Below, piece after piece: positions 56,865 through 64,000 of a DNA stretch of 64,000 nt. A model generated the notes under the pieces. It made no database searches. It saw nothing but the letters and a program-made list of their open reading frames with translations, and was not told the DNA's origin. Within the stretch, counting starts at the first letter, position 1; the number at the start of each line of letters is the position of its first letter. This stretch comes from Symsagittifera roscoffensis (taxonomy: Eukaryota; Xenacoelomorpha; Acoela; Convolutidae), in contig NC_087065.1 of assembly GCF_963678635.1 (NCBI RefSeq), positions 2,356,001 to 2,420,000 on the forward strand, in the 5' to 3' direction. A program made the translations under genes and the position numbers.

Positions 56865-57090
56865 TTCCTCATGATAATTCAGTCATTTGAAAAACAGTGA
56901 GAACGTAGAACTGGCAGTTCTAGACCATTATAGGAACAGCGCGGATTCTATCACGGGCTTACGTCTGGGCGGTTCTTAGGATGGTCTAGAACTAAGCCCG
57001 TAACGAGAAGAGAGTGTCCTTCCCCGACTGAGATTGAACCTTGAACATTAAGTAAATAGCTTCCGAACCGCTCAGCAAAGTGATTCCATG
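56865..57090 (-). repeat. Probable tRNA-derived SINE
   Basis: On the minus strand, TTTGCTGAGCGGTTCGGAAG (A-box-like, about 57081-57062) is followed at about 32 bp by AAGGTTCAATCTCAG (B-box-like, GGTTCRANNCC family). Spacing and order fit an internal RNA polymerase III promoter derived from a tRNA. The body downstream holds a 12-bp inverted repeat (GTTCTAGACCAT, 56917-56928, with 56981-56992) interleaved with a 9-bp one (ACGGGCTTA, 56953-56961, with 56993-57001). The 3' end lies near 56865. No poly(A) tail seen. Confidence 0.55.
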
Positions 57091-57740
57091 TATCCTCTTG
57101 GACCTGCTCGACTCAATTTTCGTAGAGGTGGAGCGGACTCGCAGTGCTGCTTCCAAAACGTGGAGATTGCATTTGAGGATTCCGCGTTCGACGATATTCT
57201 GATAGGGATCAAACAGTGGATGGTAAGGCGATAGAAATCGGGCAAGCTGCTTCTGTTATTGTTGACTTCCGTGAGCAACTCTCGAAGCCTAGCGGTCTTA
57301 TCTTTGGTTCCGATGAGAAGGAAATGGTGGAATTTCAGGAGGCAATTAGCATCGGGACGAGCGCATTCTATAGCCACCAGATCGTGTCGGCAAGAATCGA
57401 GTTTGGTGCAGTCTTTCGTCATAACAAGGTTGTTCCCTATCGTCAGCCCGAACCTTTGACAAAACTGGGCTCGTGTCTCCGGCGATAGGTGAACCATAGG
57501 CCCGTCGTTAATTATCGTCTTGCCGTTCTCGACACAGCCTTTGCAGTCAATGCAAGAAACCAGCAAGGTGATCAAAGTGATACTTGGCACGGGTTTTTGT
57601 TCCAGTCGGTCATAGCCTCCTCGATGGCTCAACGTGAACTCGCGCACCTCGCCAAAAATCAGGGCGTAAAACAACCTTTCCAAACCGGTTAACTTTCCTG
57701 CTTCAACATGAACTTGGGCGCTTCCCGGCGGAAAGCTTCG
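57072..57740 (-). CDS. Unknown minus-strand open frame, GC-rich
   Basis: Minus-strand frame open from about 57744 (after an in-frame TAG) to a stop at 57072, about 220 codons. Earliest in-frame residues are L-E-Y-G-A-T-R-S-F-P-P-G; no ATG near the start, so it may be an exon or a fragment. Segments include L-I-F-G-E-V-R-E-F-T-L-S-H-R-G-G-Y, C-I-D-C-K-G-C-V-E-N-G, L-S-P-E-T-R-A-Q-F-C-Q-R-F-G, C-T-K-L-D-S-C-R-H-D-L and C-L-L-K-F-H-H-F-L. It is Cys-rich, with GC content and CpG well above the flanks. The last codons overlap the SINE-like repeat, so the true end is uncertain. Family not recognised; it could be a retrogene, a transposon gene or a host exon antisense within the intron between 56322 and 61259. 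Confidence 0.45.
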   Translation of the reverse strand, partial: RSFPPGSAQVHVEAGKLTGLERLFYALIFGEVREFTLSHRGGYDRLEQKPVPSITLITLLVSCIDCKGCVENGKTIINDGPMVHLSPETRAQFCQRFGLTIGNNLVMTKDCTKLDSCRHDLVAIECARPDANCLLKFHHFLLIGTKDKTARLRELLTEVNNNRSSLPDFYRLTIHCLIPIRISSNAESSNAISTFWKQHCESAPPLRKLSRAGPRGYMESLC

Positions 57741-57744
57741 AGTA

Positions 57745-59125
57745 GCGCCATATTCAAGCTAGGGGAGGGGACTCTCGACCTTGTGGTTGTTTTTGTGGTA
57801 TGCAAAGATTTTTTTAAAACATTTACAGTCCAAATTATCGAATTTGAATTTGAGTACGCGGTGCGCGATAGTTAAGCTAAGGAGTAGTCCGTAGCTGATT
57901 AGTCAAAAATATAAGTGAAAAAGTACTCAAACAGTGGAGTCGAAATTAACTCAGAATACTCAGAGAATTAGTCCTTGCCGTGGCTGGAAAACCCAAAGGA
58001 TGTAAGATCGGTCTAGACCCCCCCCCCCCAATCAAACCAATCGAAACTGAGGACGCTTCATGAAACTCATAGGGTGGATACTAGAGAGATTTTGATCAAG
58101 GTATGCAAAACTCCGGACCCCTCGGGTCCCCTGTCCCGATTGATAACGGTTTCCAGAAGTGCAAATATCAGAACTCAGTGTCTAGTGATTATAATTGTAC
58201 CAAAAATAGGTATCTGGTAGACCTGAACAAAAAAAAAATCTTATGTTTAGAACCCAAGAACCCATGGATTCTTTCATCCGGTTTTATGTCTTACGCAAAT
58301 ATTCCCAATCACGACTTCCGGAAGTCGTTTTTTTGACCCACCAGAACGCAAGAAGCAAAAATTCTGGGATATAAGATAAAGAAACATGGTATATTTTGTA
58401 TAAATATTTAAGGGAAATCCGACGCTTGGACCGGAAGTTATTACCACTTGGAAAAACACGTCTTAAACCAGATATTGGCAATTACGCAAATCAAGGAGAA
58501 AGGGCGTAATGATTTCATGGCAGCATTTCCCACTAGATACGAACAGAGAAAAAACGCCCTGTGACGTAAACCCTCCGCGACTCGCTTCAATGTTAAAATC
58601 CTTTTCCCAGTAAAAATGATTATGGACCTTTGAAATGGGATAACTTGGGAACAATTTATGGGATTCGAATCAAAAATTGGAAAATAGGACCCCCATGGAA
58701 AATAAACTCAAATGTAGATTGAATCCAGATGATCTTTTGAGCGTTTAGAATCAAAGTTGCATAGAACACCCCGTTGTTAACATCTGGAAGTGGCGTTATC
58801 ACCCTCCTCGGTCCTTTGAGATTGAAATCGGTCTCCAGGCCCACAATTATGAGAAAACTTATCTGCTGGGAAGTGAACCACAAGCTGAAAGAACATAGCT
58901 TATACATAGTAGTGAATTCAGCAAGAGTGAACTCGGCAAACATTATAATCAGCTTAGCTGAACGAAAGAAACTATTAGTAGAAAACCAACAAGTCTCACA
59001 AAAATTGAACCTAGAAGCAACTGGCAGTAAAAGAGTGTGATCTGCAAATTCGATCTCCCAAATTTTATGACTGGACGGAGAATTTACTTAGCTCCCCTTT
59101 TTGGGTTATTTAGACCCCAAATTAG
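57745..59125. other. Unassigned intronic or intergenic stretch
   Basis: No recognisable gene. Contains a C-run (58020-58029) and an 88-codon plus-strand frame (58774-59040) with no known family and a Ser/Asn/Lys-biased composition. Confidence 0.45.
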
Positions 59126-59560
59126 CGAAATAAGTTCCCCTGATAGCTAGGGTTTCGGGATTAAAATACAGTATGTATGGAAAATTAGAAAGCTGGAAAT
59201 GCGGTGACTACAATTTAAAAATACATCTCCTTAGCTGTTGGAGGTCAGAATGTTAACGGGATATTTGAAAAAATTTTGGGAGATTTGTTAATTGAACAAA
59301 ACTTGGTTTATGGATCAAAATGGACTTGATATTTGCACAAATCAGTTACAGGATGCCGTCAGTGGTTGGTTAAGGTCAGTTAGGACCTTGCGTAAGGGGT
59401 AGCAATTAAATTTAAGGGCTTGTACGGATAATCATAACTCTAAATAACTAAAAATCAATTAGAAAAACATAATTAAATTTGACATAGAACCTACTCTTGG
59501 GCAGAATGAAGTTAGCTACTAGCGGCGAGAGTAGTTTGGTTCGTTTGATAGCAGAACAAT
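59126..59560 (+). repeat. Dispersed repeat R1, copy 1
   Basis: Aligns with 60597-61050 over its length: AGCGAAATAAGTTCCCCTGA, GAAATGCGGTGACT, GGAGGTCAGAATGTTAA, TTGATATTTGCACAAATCAG, TGCGTAAGGGGTA, AGAACCTACTCTT and GAGAGTAGTTTGGTTC. The copies differ at roughly one base in eight, and the second has an extra piece of about 30 bp. No coding. Confidence 0.85.
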
Positions 59561-59964
59561 TTCAGTGCTTATGAAAAAGAAGTTGCTTTTGGATTGCATT
59601 TAATTATCTTTGAGTAGATCCAAATTGGGCGCGTGAGGTAAGTTGAAGTGAATTGCTTCATAGAATGCTGAATTGAGACATAGGTTTTCGAGTCTGATGT
59701 ATTTTAAATAAACTAAACTGGCAAAAAATTTTGATTAGTGGTGTAAATGAGCGCTTTGGCGAAGCGAAAACGAATTGCAGGCTATTCTACGAAAAAATGT
59801 AAGTGTTCGCTACCTCATCAAGGGCTTTGCAAATTCACTTTTTTCCGTTGTGACAGTAAAAATAAATTTTTGTGCCACAATTTCTTGAACGAATCAGTTA
59901 CGAGAAAACATAGAGAAGAGTCGAAACAGAGCGAAGTATAGAAAAAAATGCAGACAGTTTTCAA

Positions 59965-60150
59965 TTCATAGGTTCAGATGGACCACTAACATTTTAAAAC
60001 ACTTAGTATTAGTGGAAAAAGCTATTATTGTATTAAAATTTACTGCTGTTTCGATTTCGAAAAAAAGATTGAACATTTGATTCGGCTTGATTTTCTGGTG
60101 AAAATGAAACAGTTTTTAATACAACCTGAAAAATAAAACTTTTTTTAAGC
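59965..60150 (+). repeat. Dispersed repeat R2, copy 1
   Basis: GATGGACCACTAACATT and AACACTTAGTAT recur at 61079, and the following TTTACTGCTGTTTCGATTTC to AAACAGTTTTTAATA section matches the two tandem units at 62353-62680. R1 and R2 may be parts of one longer element. Confidence 0.7.
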
Positions 60151-60596
60151 TCTAAATGGAAACTAAATTCCATTCTTCAGCTGATTTAGGGGGGCAGGCG
60201 CTGGAGGCTGACGCCGGTCTTTTTTAGGTATTTGACCACCCGCTGATCCAAAGGGTTTTCGCTGTGATCTATTTTGAAGAGTCTTTTTTTTGCAAAAATT
60301 CAAAATTTTGAAAATCCAGCTCTCGATAAAAATCTAGGTTTATCCCCGATTCTATTTTGTGAGTTTCTTATGGTTTTATTTATTGCAGAACAATTTTATA
60401 AGATTCGAAAAAACTTTATTTTTTTTCAAACATAAAGAAGTAATGAAACAATAAAGTAAATCTATACGCTTGCACCAAATCTCGTTTTCTTCTTATTCTT
60501 CATTTTGGTTAGTAAATGAAAAAAATATCAATATTCAAGTTGGTTTCAGTTTTCGTATTAAGTGTTTCCATTTACCACAGTTAAATTTGTTTTGAA
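60151..60596. other. Unassigned stretch
   Basis: AT-rich. GGGGGGCAGGCGCTGGAGG near 60188 is the only GC-rich patch. No gene or RNA supported. Confidence 0.5.
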
Positions 60597-61110
60597 AAAT
60601 AAGCGAAATATTTTCCCCTGATCGCTAGGGAGTCGGGATTGAAATAGAGTACAAATGGAAAATTAGGAAGCTTGAAATGCGGCGACTTCGATTTAAAATA
60701 GATCTTATTAGGCGTGGGAGGTCAGAACGTTAAAAAACCTTGGGAGACTGGTTAATCAAACATAATTTGGTTTAGAGATCAAAATTGACTTGATATTTGC
60801 ACAAATCAGTTAGAGGACACCTAATACGAACTTTGCTTTGGTATTAACGCCCTCAGTGGTTGTTTAAGATCATTTAGGACACTGCGTAAGGGGTACCAAG
60901 TAAACGTAAGGACTTGTAGGGATGATCATAACCCAAAATAAGTACAAATCAATTAGAAAAAATAATAAAAACCGACAAAGAACCTACTCTTAGGCAGAAC
61001 AAAGTTTGCTACTAGTGAGAGTAGTTTGGTTCTCTTTGATAACAGATTAGAGCAGGCATTTTTGATCCACCGATTTAGATGGACCACTAACATTGTAGAA
61101 CACTTAGTAT
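60597..61110 (+). repeat. Dispersed repeat R1, copy 2, with start of R2
   Basis: Second copy of the 59126-59560 repeat in the same orientation, followed at 61076 by the GATGGACCACTAACATT segment that also follows copy 1. It lies just upstream of the candidate exon at 61259. Confidence 0.85.
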
Positions 61111-61258
61111 CAGTGGCCCCTACAGAGAAGTTACACCTGTCTGTTTTTTCGAAGTTGATTGTGTCCAAATTTGTCTGTTTTTTCGAAGTTGAATGTTTCA
61201 AAATATTACCACATGCTGTCTGTTTGCCATGAGCTGAGTCACCCTCTATTTAAAACAG

Positions 61259-61395
61259 GACGATAGTTCCCGATTTGTGGCTTCCGATGTTGTGATTGGC
61301 GGGCAGCTAGATTGGGTGGTGGAAGATGGGAAGAAAAACTACCACAGTTACATCTTGCTCGGACCCAGATACGACCCAGACGGAAAACTAACAAG
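61259..61395 (+). CDS. Candidate internal exon of an unknown host gene
   Basis: Acceptor CACCCTCTATTTAAAACAG ends at 61258. The frame D-D-S-S-R-F-V-A-S-D-V-V-I-G-G-Q-L-D-W-V then N-Y-H-S-Y-I-L-L-G-P-R-Y-D-P-D-G-K runs to the donor ACAAG|GTTAGT at 61395/61396 (45 codons plus 2 bases). The phase at the acceptor is 0, matching the phase-0 donor at 56322, so both could belong to one gene across an about 4.9-kb intron. Composition is GC-richer than flanks. No family recognised; the pattern is compatible with a beta-rich extracellular domain, which is inference only. Confidence 0.5.
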
Positions 61396-61589
61396 GTTAG
61401 TCGATAAAAACAAGTGGTTTGTGCACTATGTTTTCAACGGTTTTTTGAAAATGTTTGTCGATTTTTTCAAAAACAGTTATTTTGATGACGTGTTGGGCTG
61501 TTTGGGCGTCAAACTTTTCTGAAGAGGTCTGTTCTGTGCAAACAATTTTATGTTGCCCGAGTCGAGATTTTTCACCTAATTTTTCACCA

Positions 61590-61765
61590 AAGCAAGAGTT
61601 GAGCGGTTTGAGCGGTTTTTTTAGACAATTACGCTCAAAATCTTGCTTCAAAATGAGCGGTTTGAGCGGTTTTTGAACAGTTTATCTAAAAAAACGCTCA
61701 AAAACCGCGCAAGATTTGAACGGTTTTGAGCGGTTTATCTAAAAAAACCGCTCAAAAACCGCGCA
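61590..61765. repeat. GAGCGGTTTT minisatellite, left block
   Basis: Short tandem units GAGCGGTTT(TT) run on the plus strand from about 61600 to 61670, then in reverse complement (AACCGCTCAAAAACCGCGC) to about 61765. The two orientations can fold into long hairpins. CAAGATTT spacers recur between units. Confidence 0.9.
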
Positions 61766-61784
61766 AGATTTAATAATAAAAATT

Positions 61785-61857
61785 CGACCACAGAGGGATT
61801 CGAACCCGCAATCTTCTGATTCGAAGTGAGACGCCTTATTTTTTAGTCTATGCGGAC
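61785..61857 (-). pseudogene. Degenerate tRNA-Arg(UCG)-like sequence
   Basis: The minus strand carries TAAGGCGTCTCACTTCGAAT, then CAGAAGATTGCGGGTTCGAA and TCCCTCTGTGGTCG. This is the D-loop end, an anticodon arm with loop CTTCGAA (anticodon TCG), the T arm with TTCGAAT and the 3' acceptor strand of an Arg tRNA. The anticodon stem has a mismatch (TCTCA against TCAGA), the T stem has one (GCGGG against CCCTC), and the 5' acceptor strand is not recognisable. More likely a tRNA pseudogene or the head of a tRNA-derived SINE than a working tRNA. Confidence 0.6.
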
Positions 61858-61929
61858 TTGCTGGAAGCTTAATATTCGCTGTATTTGTTCTACTGAGTTG
61901 ATGTCCCCTACTAGAGTTAGATGTCCCCT

Positions 61930-62080
61930 AACTAGAGAGAGAGGGGGCACGTCGTGGTTGGGGCTTTCGTGGGGGGATGGTTAAACGTGAGGGGGTTACG
62001 TCGTGGGTTGGGGGGGGGGGTACGTTGAGGGGGGGGAGGGGTATGTTGGGGGGGGGGGGGGTGCGGGGGGGTTTCTCAAG
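61930..62080 (+). repeat. G-rich, G-quadruplex-prone stretch
   Basis: Plus-strand runs of 4 to 13 G separated by TTAC, TACGT and similar spacers (GTTACGTCGTGGGTTGG and following). Open frames here (Gly-rich from 62003) are artefacts. Homopolymer lengths are uncertain in assemblies. Confidence 0.85.
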
Positions 62081-62109
62081 AGAAACTTTGAGTCTGGGAC
62101 CTCGACACG

Positions 62110-62345
62110 GGAAGACCGCTCAAAAACCGCTCAAAAACCGCTCAAATCTTGCTTGAAAAACCGTTCAAAAATCACCGCAAAAAATGAGCGGTTTTTGAGC
62201 GGTTTTTTAAGCAAGATTTGAGCGGTTTGAGCGGTTTTTCCAAAAAAAACCGCCCAAACCGCCCAAACCGCTCAAACCGCTCAAATCTTGCTGGAAAACC
62301 GCTCAAACCGCTCAAATCTTGAGCGGTTTTTGAGCGGGGTCTCGA
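62110..62345. repeat. GAGCGGTTTT minisatellite, right block
   Basis: Units AACCGCTCAA on the plus strand (62116-62165), then GAGCGGTTTTTGAGCGG (62185-62235), again AACCGCTCAA and CCCAAACCG (62245-62315), then GAGCGG (62320). Inverted orientation blocks as in the left block, again with CAAGATTTGAG. GGTCTCGACCCGGGTGATCA ends it. Confidence 0.9.
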
Positions 62346-62352
62346 CCCGGGT

Positions 62353-62690
62353 GATCATCATTTTAGAGATAATTTTACCAGCAATAAATTGAAAACAGTT
62401 ATTATTTTATTAAGTTTTACTGCTGTTCCGATTTCGATTAAAAAAATTGAGTATTTTTTGTTCGGCGTGATCTTCTGGTGAACATGAAACAGTTTTTAAT
62501 GAAACAGTTTATGTTGATCATCATTTTAAAGATAATTTTACCAGCAATAAATTGAAAACAGTTATTATTATATTAAGTTTTACTGTTGTTCCGATTTTGA
62601 CTTAAAAAATTGAATATTTTTTGTTCAGCGTGATCGTCTGGTGATTTTGAAACAGTTTTTTATACTACCTGAAAAATAATAATTCCTTAA
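62353..62690 (+). repeat. Tandem pair of about 163-bp units (R2 family)
   Basis: GATCATCATTTTA(G/A)AGATAATT starts at 62353 and 62516. The units continue TTTACCAGCAATAAATTGAA, AAGTTTTACTG and GTGATC(T/G)TCTGGTGA, and match 60017-60140 of the R2 repeat. Non-coding. Confidence 0.85.
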
Positions 62691-62744
62691 GCTCTAAAGT
62701 CACGAAGGTGTAATTTTTATACTGAAAATCCGCTGTCGAGAAGC

Positions 62745-62895
62745 AGCTTTAAGTCGAGCACAAAGTTGAACCATACCCAATTTCGGTCAAGAGAGTCGAA
62801 ACATAAGTCGAACACAATCGAAACACACCTGAAGCTGGCAGAGAAAGTCGAAACATTGGTCGAGCACAGTCGAATATTGAGTACAGCCTAACTTT
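62745..62895. repeat. GTCGA-rich degenerate repeat, block 1
   Basis: Repeated variants of GTCGAAACATAAGTCGAACA, GGTCGAGCACAGTCG and GTCGAGCACAAAG. A second block with the same words, more diverged, lies at 63190-63330. Confidence 0.65.
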
Positions 62896-63189
62896 TCAAA
62901 ATTTAATTATTTGAAGACTTTAGTTAAACTAAAATTGGAAGCTGAGTGAAAAAGTCTGCTTAAAAAAGACTTCCGTCAGAAAATTGCAATCTATCGAACT
63001 TTCTCAAATATCAGTTTTCAAATCAATATTTTCCATCCAAGTTTGTTAAACAAAAAATGAAAGATTGATTTCGTAAAAACTAGTTTTCGAATTATGAGTT
63101 TTGCATGTTACTGATTTGATTGTTTATTTAAATCAACTGAAAAGCATACATTATTTTTTTTTTATTTATTCATGTTATTTGATATTCGA
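62896..63189. other. AT-rich spacer
   Basis: Nothing recognisable between the two GTCGA-rich blocks. Confidence 0.5.
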
Positions 63190-63330
63190 CAAAGACAAAA
63201 ATCAGAACATAGGTCGAGCACAGTCAAAACGTAGCAATTCTCGGTCAAGAAAATTGAAACCTAAGTCAAAACCTTGGTCCAGAAGTTCAAAATATATCAG
63301 TTTCTGGTCAACTCGAAGCATAAATTGAGC
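63190..63330. repeat. GTCGA-rich degenerate repeat, block 2
   Basis: ACATAGGTCGAGCACAGTC, CTCGGTCAAGA, GGTCCAGAAG and AACTCGAAGCATAAATTGAG echo block 1. The 75-codon frame 63101-63328 reflects Lys/Ser/Arg bias from this repeat and is not accepted as a gene. Confidence 0.6.
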
Positions 63331-63600
63331 ACTTCGACCATTGTTGTTTCTTCAAACATAATAAATCTCATAGTTTTTCTGATTGAATATAGTTTTTTTG
63401 GGAAAAAGTCTTTCCAGCTTTGCTACTTTTAATTACCAATTACATTCAGTATTGGTTCGACAGGGCTTACATCAATGGTCATGTTGAGTTAGCGCAGATT
63501 CAACGCTGTCAATTTGCTGCTGCATATACTTTTTCCTTTTAAAAAACGATAAAAGCACCTAGTTGAAGAAATAAATAATCAAGAAAGTAAAAAAAAAAAA
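63331..63600. other. AT-rich unassigned stretch
   Basis: Nothing recognisable; includes an A-run near 63588. Confidence 0.5.
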
Positions 63601-64000
63601 ATTCGAAACAATATCCCGCGTTGACCTCCATAAACCATAAACGCTTATCATATAATTCCATATATCAAATGTATGGAAAATACTTGGTCTATAAATTTTC
63701 GTACAATTTCGAAAAATGTTTGAAAAAGAAATGAACTACTTTCTAGGGCTGTTTGATTCTAACAAAACAGTGTGATGATGAAAAAACCGAGGTATTTGTT
63801 TTTTATAAAAAATGTTTATCATACAACTCCCATATATGGAAGTTGTATGAACTGCATTTTTGTTGGCGACACGAAATTTTTTCCAATTAATTTCAAAATT
63901 GCTCCAAAATTTTTTCTCGGTATTTTTCAACCGCAAAACGAATTTTGTACTCTAACAGATATTTTTCAAAAACGCTGGAAATTTTTTTTCTTTTGTATGG
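63601..64000. repeat. Repeat with GCTTATCATA motif, right-edge copy
   Basis: GTTGACCTCCATAAACCATA and CGCTTATCATATAATTCCAT at 63620-63660 resemble GTTGACGTCCATAGAAG and GCTAATCATACGGTTTCATA at 54675-54715. TTATCATACAACTCCCATAT at 63810 with ATATGGAAGTTGTATGA following forms a perfect-looking inverted repeat (about 14 bp arms). It runs to the window end. Confidence 0.65.

Noticed and set aside
62003-62221. Gly-rich frame
   Set aside because: It translates long G runs and the GAGCGG minisatellite; frame depends on homopolymer length.

Overview
The window looks like repeat-rich chromosomal DNA from an invertebrate animal, taken from a draft assembly (there is a 200-base run of N at 24828-25027). 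Evidence for a eukaryote: Ty3/gypsy-type LTR retrotransposons, a long satellite array, spliced-looking exons with pyrimidine-tract/AG acceptors and GT donors, a hAT-type zinc-finger fragment, and tRNA-derived repeats. I see no bacterial operon, rRNA or CRISPR. The species cannot be fixed from sequence alone.

Region 1 (1-24.6 kb): a satellite array with an about 82-bp monomer built on the core TTGACCCAGTCAGCGTCAAT. Two monomer flavours alternate, giving an about 164-bp dimer, and blocks of 12 and about 21 monomers have themselves been duplicated. Two minus-strand remnants of one Ty3/gypsy family sit in the array (15.2-17.4 and 20.5-24.6 kb). Each is cut inside the integrase, where satellite starts directly. 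Satellite plus retroelement fragment together form a composite unit present twice, about 5.1-5.3 kb apart.

Region 2 (25.0-34.5 kb): a plus-strand Ty3/gypsy element with recognisable LTRs, gag, CCHC knuckle, protease, RT, RNase H and integrase, all broken by stops and frameshifts. Two segments are tandemly duplicated inside it: about 0.73 kb of gag and about 1.63 kb of integrase. The integrase duplicates share the same disabling lesions, so that duplication came after the element died.

Region 3 (35.9-47.1 kb): two further degraded gypsy elements in head-to-head orientation. A minus-strand one (35948-41913) has 249/265-bp LTRs and a TGG-type primer binding site. A plus-strand one (about 41968-47130) has about 117-bp terminal repeats. 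Their 5' LTRs are only about 54 bp apart. The second has internal deletions in RT, RNase H and integrase.

Region 4 (47.1-64 kb): mostly unique AT-rich DNA with candidate host-gene exons on the plus strand (47409-47549, 53060-53277, 56100-56322, 61259-61395), a hAT-like zinc-finger fragment (51.87-52.29 kb), a minus-strand GC-richer open frame (57.07-57.74 kb), a probable tRNA-derived SINE (56.87-57.09 kb), a degenerate tRNA-Arg-like sequence (61.79-61.86 kb), several small tandem repeats, and an inverted-repeat minisatellite based on GAGCGGTTTT flanking a G-rich stretch. None of the retroelement genes appears intact.
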